From Curtobacterium sp. ISL-83 (GTDB lineage: Bacteria > Actinomycetota > Actinomycetes > Actinomycetales > Microbacteriaceae): a stretch of 64,000 nucleotides of DNA. The stretch covers positions 248,001-312,000 of the forward strand of contig NZ_JAGGPH010000009.1 in assembly GCF_018613895.1 (NCBI RefSeq), read 5' to 3'. How positions within the stretch are numbered: the first letter of the stretch is position 1; each line of letters starts with the position of its first letter. The translations under genes were made by a program, and so were the position numbers. This document shows, piece after piece, positions 60,597-64,000 of this stretch. A model generated the notes under the pieces. That model made no database searches and was not told the origin of the DNA. It saw only the letters and a program-made list of their open reading frames with translations.

Positions 60597-60607
60597 TCGT
60601 GCACCGT

Positions 60608-60646
60608 CGAACGCCCCCGTCCTGCTCCAGCAGACGGGGGCGTTCG
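60608..60646 (+). terminator. Hairpin terminator after the DEAD-box helicase
   Basis: CGAACGCCCCCGTC (60608-60621) pairs with GACGGGGGCGTTCG (60633-60646), 11-nt loop, 11 nt past the stop. Confidence 0.85.
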
Positions 60647-60704
60647 TGTGTCCCGCCGCCGTGCGCGCGAAACGCCCCCGTCTCGCCAGGACGCCGTCGT
60701 GTTG

Positions 60705-60773
60705 TCGAGACGCCGGCGTTTGCTCGAGACGCCGTCACCCGTTCGAGACGCCGCGGAAAGTCGCGGCGTCTCG
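60705..60773. repeat. Three 19-bp-spaced TCGAGACGCC elements plus hairpin
   Basis: TCGAGACGCC starts at 60705, 60724 and 60743, an exact 19-bp period. The last one also begins a hairpin, CGAGACGCCGCG-GAAAGT-CGCGGCGTCTCG (60744-60773), which may terminate the converging DinB gene. Confidence 0.75.
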
Positions 60774-60814
60774 GGTTCGTGCGGGTGTCTCGCGGGGACG
60801 CCGCCGTCTCGCCG

Positions 60815-61324
60815 TCAGCGGTTGAAGAAGAGCAGCCCGCGCACGTAGCCGGCCTGGCCGGCGTGCTGCACGCAGTCGTCGAGGATGCTCACCAGCCGGA
60901 CGCCGGCGGTCACGGGCGGGTCCCATGCCTCGTCGACCACGGCGTCGAGGTCCTCGGCGGCGAGGGTCTCGATGTACGCAACGGTCCGCTCGTGCGCCGC
61001 GCGCAGGTACCCGGTCAGGAGTGCTGCGGAGGCCCGAACGCGTCCGACGTCGTCGCGTGACATGCCGTACCCGAGGGCGTCGGCGGGGAACGGCAAACCG
61101 AACCGCTCCACCCAGCCGTCCGCGGTCCAGACCTGCTCGGTACCGGCGAGTCCGGCGATCTGCGCATCCTGACCGCGGGCGATGTGCCAGGACAACCACG
61201 CCAGGGTGTTGGCCCCGGCTGCCGGGCGGGACGCGAGCTGGTCCTCGGACAGACCGTCGACGGCCCGCTCGACGGTCGCGGGGACGCGGGAGAACGCTTC
61301 GATGAGGAGTGCACCAGGGGTCAT
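60815..61324 (-). CDS. DinB-like superfamily protein (DUF664)
   Basis: 169 residues. A four-helix-bundle DinB/DUF664 protein: VERAVDGLSEDQLASRPAAG, NTLAWLSWHIARGQDAQIAG and ILDDCVQHAGQAGYVRGLL, the His residues being likely metal ligands. DinB-like proteins include thiol-dependent transferases (mycothiol- or bacillithiol-linked); the substrate is not known. ATG at 61324, 7 nt after TAGCGT on this strand: leaderless. Downstream of marR on the same strand but with its own promoter. Confidence 0.9.
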   Translation of the reverse strand: MTPGALLIEAFSRVPATVERAVDGLSEDQLASRPAAGANTLAWLSWHIARGQDAQIAGLAGTEQVWTADGWVERFGLPFPADALGYGMSRDDVGRVRASAALLTGYLRAAHERTVAYIETLAAEDLDAVVDEAWDPPVTAGVRLVSILDDCVQHAGQAGYVRGLLFFNR

Positions 61325-61385
61325 GGGCAGCACGCTACGCCCGCGCCCCGACAGGCCGTCCGCAGCTGGGCGGTCGCGGCGCAGG

Positions 61386-61877
61386 TCAGGCGGCGGTCGC
61401 GGCGGGGGCGGGGGCCTGCCCGTGTCGGCCGAGCGCGGCACCCATGCGGTCGAGGGCATCGGCGAGCTGACCCCGGTCCTCGGGCGCGACGACGTGACGG
61501 AACGCGGACGTGTAGACGGCGCCGACCTCGCGGGCGATGCCCAAGCCGGACGCGGTCAGGTGCAGGAACACGCTCCGGCGGTCTCGGAGGTTCGGGCGGC
61601 GTTCGAGGTGGAACCGCTGCTCCAGCCGGTCGATCAGCGACGTCATGCTCCCCGTGGAGAGTTCGAGGTACTCCCCGGCCTGCTTCGGGGTGACCCCGCT
61701 GCCGTCGGCCGCGGCGAGGAAGAAGACGAACCGGGTGTCCGTGGCGTTGAGGCCGCGGGCAGCGCTCTCGTGGTGCAGGACGCGGGCGTGTTGGGTCTGC
61801 AGCGTCCGGAACGACCGCATGAGTCGGGCGAGGTCGGTGTCGACGCGGTACAGGATCGCAGAGGTGGCGTCCGTCAT
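61386..61877 (-). CDS. MarR family transcriptional regulator
   Basis: 163 residues. Winged helix core: LHHESAARGLNATDTRFVFF, SGVTPKQAGEYLELSTGSMT, SLIDRLEQRFHLERRPNLRD and RRSVFLHLTASGLGIAREV (the wing Asp-Arg-Arg). ATG at 61877 (no strong ribosome site). The nearby dyad at 61960-61978 fits a self-regulatory MarR operator. Divergent from sbcD. Ligand unknown. Confidence 0.92.
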   Translation of the reverse strand: MTDATSAILYRVDTDLARLMRSFRTLQTQHARVLHHESAARGLNATDTRFVFFLAAADGSGVTPKQAGEYLELSTGSMTSLIDRLEQRFHLERRPNLRDRRSVFLHLTASGLGIAREVGAVYTSAFRHVVAPEDRGQLADALDRMGAALGRHGQAPAPAATAA

Positions 61878-61959
61878 CGGGGGAACTCGTCTTCTCGTGG
61901 GTGGCCGCTGGCGCGACCGGCACGACGGACACACGTCCGCCGTGGACCCATTCAACAGG

Positions 61960-61978
61960 TACCTTGATGATAAAGATA
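61960..61978. promoter_or_regulatory. Imperfect 19-bp palindrome upstream of marR, likely MarR operator
   Basis: TACCTTGATGATAAAGATA reads on its other strand as TATCTTTATCATCAAGGTA, identical at 14 of 19 positions. It lies in an AT-rich island 83-101 bp upstream of the marR ATG. Confidence 0.7.
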
Positions 61979-62090
61979 CCCCGTCTCCGGGGGCGCGGTG
62001 TCCGACAACGACCGCCCCGGGACCCGGCGACTTGTCCACAGGGCCCGCGGCGGACCCGGAGATGTCCTCGGCCGCCGCTAGCGTGACGGC

Positions 62091-63254
62091 ATGCGCATCC
62101 TGCACACCGGCGACTGGCACCTCGGTCGCACACTGCTGGGTGCCGACCTCCTCGAGCACCAATCGGCCTTCGCGGACTTCCTGGTGGACCTCGTCCGGGA
62201 GTGCGGTGTCGACCTCGTCGTGATCGCTGGCGACGTCTACGACCGGGCGATCCCGCCGGTCGACGCCGTCCGCACGCTCTCGCGGACGCTGGAACGCCTC
62301 GCCGAGACCACGACGGTCGTGCTCACCCCTGGCAACCACGACTCAGCGGCGCGACTCGGCTTCGGAGCCGGGGTCATGGGGTCCCGTGTCCGGATCCTCG
62401 CCGAACCGACGGGCGTCGCCGACCCCGTCCTCATCGACGACGACCACGGCACCGTCGCGGTGTACGGCATCCCGTACCTCCACCCGGACCTGACGCGGTA
62501 CGCCCTCGCGACGGTGCCCGACGAGCCGCTCGCCCGGTCGCACCAGGCCGTGGTCGGAGCCGCCATGGACCGTGTTCGTGCCGACCTCGGGGCCCGCCCG
62601 GGCGCGCGGAGCATCGTCGTGGCCCACGCCTTCGTCGGCGGCGCCGAGCCGAGCGACAGTGAGCAGGACATCCGTGTCGGGGGTGTCGACATGGTCTCGG
62701 CGTCCGTGTTCGAGGGCATCGACTACGTCGCGCTCGGCCACCTGCACGGACCCCAACGGGTCGCGTCCCACGAACACATCCGGTACGCCGGGTCGCCCCT
62801 GGCGTTCTCGTTCGGTGAGCGCAACCACACGAAGTCCGTGACGGTGATCGACCTCGACGCCACCGGTGCCGTCACCGTCGAGACCGTCCCGACGCCGGTG
62901 CCCCGTCGACTGGTCGACGTCCGCGGCACCATCGACGAGATCGAGTCCGGCGCGTTCCGGTCCGCCGCCGACGCCTGGGTCCGCGTGGCCGTCACCGACC
63001 CGGTGCACCCCGAGCGGTTGTACGCCCGCGTGAAGGACCACTTCCCGCACGCGCTGGCGGTCACGCACGAACCCGCAGACCGGGCGGAGCGGCCCGCTGC
63101 GCACGCCGTGACCGCGACGTCGGATCCAGTCGAGGTCGCCGCCGGGTTCGTGTCCTTCGTGACCGGCGCGGCCCCCGACGACGACGAGCACGCGATCCTG
63201 ACCGAGGCGTACGAGTCCGCCGCGCTCACCCTGCACGGCGAGGGGGCGCGCTGA
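62091..63254 (+). CDS. sbcD: Exonuclease SbcCD nuclease subunit
   Basis: 387 residues. Mre11-type metallophosphoesterase motifs: ILHTGDWHLGRTLLG (I), VDLVVIAGDVYDRAIPP (II), LTPGNHDSAARLGFG (III), VAHAFVGG and YVALGHLHGPQ (His motifs). Forms with SbcC the enzyme that cuts hairpins and protein-blocked DNA ends. ATG 6 nt after TAGCGT (62079-62084): leaderless. Overlaps sbcC by one base. Confidence 0.96.
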   Translation: MRILHTGDWHLGRTLLGADLLEHQSAFADFLVDLVRECGVDLVVIAGDVYDRAIPPVDAVRTLSRTLERLAETTTVVLTPGNHDSAARLGFGAGVMGSRVRILAEPTGVADPVLIDDDHGTVAVYGIPYLHPDLTRYALATVPDEPLARSHQAVVGAAMDRVRADLGARPGARSIVVAHAFVGGAEPSDSEQDIRVGGVDMVSASVFEGIDYVALGHLHGPQRVASHEHIRYAGSPLAFSFGERNHTKSVTVIDLDATGAVTVETVPTPVPRRLVDVRGTIDEIESGAFRSAADAWVRVAVTDPVHPERLYARVKDHFPHALAVTHEPADRAERPAAHAVTATSDPVEVAAGFVSFVTGAAPDDDEHAILTEAYESAALTLHGEGAR

Positions 63255-64000
63255 TGTACCTGCACCGACTGGAACTCCGCGCGATCGGCCCGTACCCGGA
63301 CCTCGTGACCATCGACTTCGCGGCGCTGGCCGCCTCCGGTGTCTTCCTGCTCGAGGGACCCACCGGATCCGGGAAGTCGACGATCATCGACGCGGTGGTG
63401 TTCGCGCTGTACGGCGGACTCGCCGGTGCGGACGCGAGCACCGACCGACTGCACAGTCAGCATGCGGATCCCTCGGTCGAGCCGTACGTCGAACTCGTCT
63501 TCGAGACCGGTGCCGGGGTGTACCGGGTGCGTCGGACGCCCCAGTACGACCGTCCGAAGCAGCGCGGGTCGGGGACCGTGAAGCAACAGGCGTCCGTGCA
63601 CCTCGTCCGGCTCGCGAGCCCGTCCGACACCATCGGTGAGCCCGTCTCCGCCCGCATCCCCGAGGTAGCGCTCGAGATCGGCCGCATCATCGGACTCGAC
63701 CGGGCCCAGTTCCTGCAGACTGTGGTCCTGCCGCAGGGCGAGTTCGCCCGCTTCCTCCGCTCCCCGGGCGAGGACCGCCGGAAGCTCCTGCAATCGTTGT
63801 TCGGCACCGAGGTCTACGACCGCACGGCCGACGAACTCGCTGCCCGCCGTCGCGCCGTCCTGGCCGAGGTCGAGGGTGCCGACGCGCGGGTCCGTGACGC
63901 GATGGCACGCTTCGCCCAGGCGGCTGGTGTCGACGACGTCGACGAGGGCGGGGTCACGGCCGTCGTCGCAGGCCTGGAGGCAACGGCTGACGTCGCCGAG
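63254..64000 (+). CDS. sbcC: Exonuclease SbcCD ATPase subunit, N-terminal part
   Basis: 249 residues before the window ends. Rad50-type N-terminal ATPase: MYLHRLELRAIGPYPDLVTI, Walker A FLLEGPTGSGKSTIIDAVVF, and the Q-loop block QFLQTVVLPQGEFARFLRS, then FGTEVYDRTADELA at the start of the coiled coil. The first half of the long coiled coil and the C-terminal ATPase lobe lie beyond the right edge. ATG overlaps the sbcD stop (TGATG). Confidence 0.96.
   Translation, partial: MYLHRLELRAIGPYPDLVTIDFAALAASGVFLLEGPTGSGKSTIIDAVVFALYGGLAGADASTDRLHSQHADPSVEPYVELVFETGAGVYRVRRTPQYDRPKQRGSGTVKQQASVHLVRLASPSDTIGEPVSARIPEVALEIGRIIGLDRAQFLQTVVLPQGEFARFLRSPGEDRRKLLQSLFGTEVYDRTADELAARRRAVLAEVEGADARVRDAMARFAQAAGVDDVDEGGVTAVVAGLEATADVAE

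Noticed and set aside
60705..60773. CRISPR-like regular repeats
   Set aside because: 10-bp repeats with 9-bp spacers are far too short for a CRISPR array, and no cas genes are near.

Overview
The window looks like chromosome from a very GC-rich actinobacterium, most probably a Microbacteriaceae member of the Curtobacterium type. This is inferred, not searched. The support is the extreme third-position G/C, the many GTG and TTG starts, the purS-purQ-purL arrangement, actinobacterial marker families (DUF3073, DUF3072, SCP-type sterol-carrier protein, DUF4097 with PadR), a DtxR/IdeR-type iron box, and many genes whose TANNNT -10 element lies 6-8 nt before the start codon, which implies leaderless mRNAs. 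I saw no rRNA, tRNA, CRISPR array, integrase or insertion sequence.

Layout. 1-5 kb: end of an Ohr peroxidase, YchJ, aroE, an iron-siderophore lipoprotein under an iron box, a DUF1304 membrane protein, chorismate mutase and a lactonase-fold protein. 5-9.4 kb (minus): a purS-purQ-purL operon ending in a 2-hydroxyacid dehydrogenase. 9.6-16.1 kb: a PadR/drug-exporter pair, a CtaG-type cytochrome oxidase assembly protein that seems to start at ACG, a Fur-type regulator with catalase, and a NodA-like acyltransferase. 16.2-19.8 kb (plus): a compact cassette of a small secreted Cys-containing peptide, a secreted or lipoprotein of unknown family, a peptidoglycan-binding adaptor, an ABC ATPase and an FtsX/MacB-like permease. 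This is a bacteriocin-like export locus and the best candidate for an undescribed system.

19.9-28.5 kb is accessory metabolism and regulation: glyoxalase-fold dioxygenase, SDR, signal peptidase I, AraC, two MmyB/MLTR-type proteins (one without its HTH), a lipase-like hydrolase, and an MFS exporter. 28.5-32.3 kb is a four-gene operon of ABC-2 transporter plus NarL/DesK-type two-component system. 32.5-42.9 kb holds a GAF-SpoIIE phosphatase and the rest of the purine genes (purC-purD; purF and purM divergent, then DUF3073), with a large LuxR-type ATPase regulator between the SCP gene and purF. 43-53.6 kb carries a flavoprotein, a KimA-like APC permease, a MerR/TipA regulator, the PadR-DUF4097 pair and a MocR-YczE pair. 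53.6-64 kb carries an RND pump, PPK2, a DEAD-box helicase with long RD-rich repeats, DinB and MarR proteins, and sbcD-sbcC (the latter cut by the window end).

Themes. Six of seven of the purine genes present lie in two tightly coupled sets or beside DUF3073. Iron and oxidative-stress genes (Ohr, siderophore binding, Fur, catalase) cluster near the left side. Intergenic spaces are rich in short tandem repeats and in perfect GC-rich hairpins without U-tracts that act as likely bidirectional terminators; one stem core recurs at several loci.
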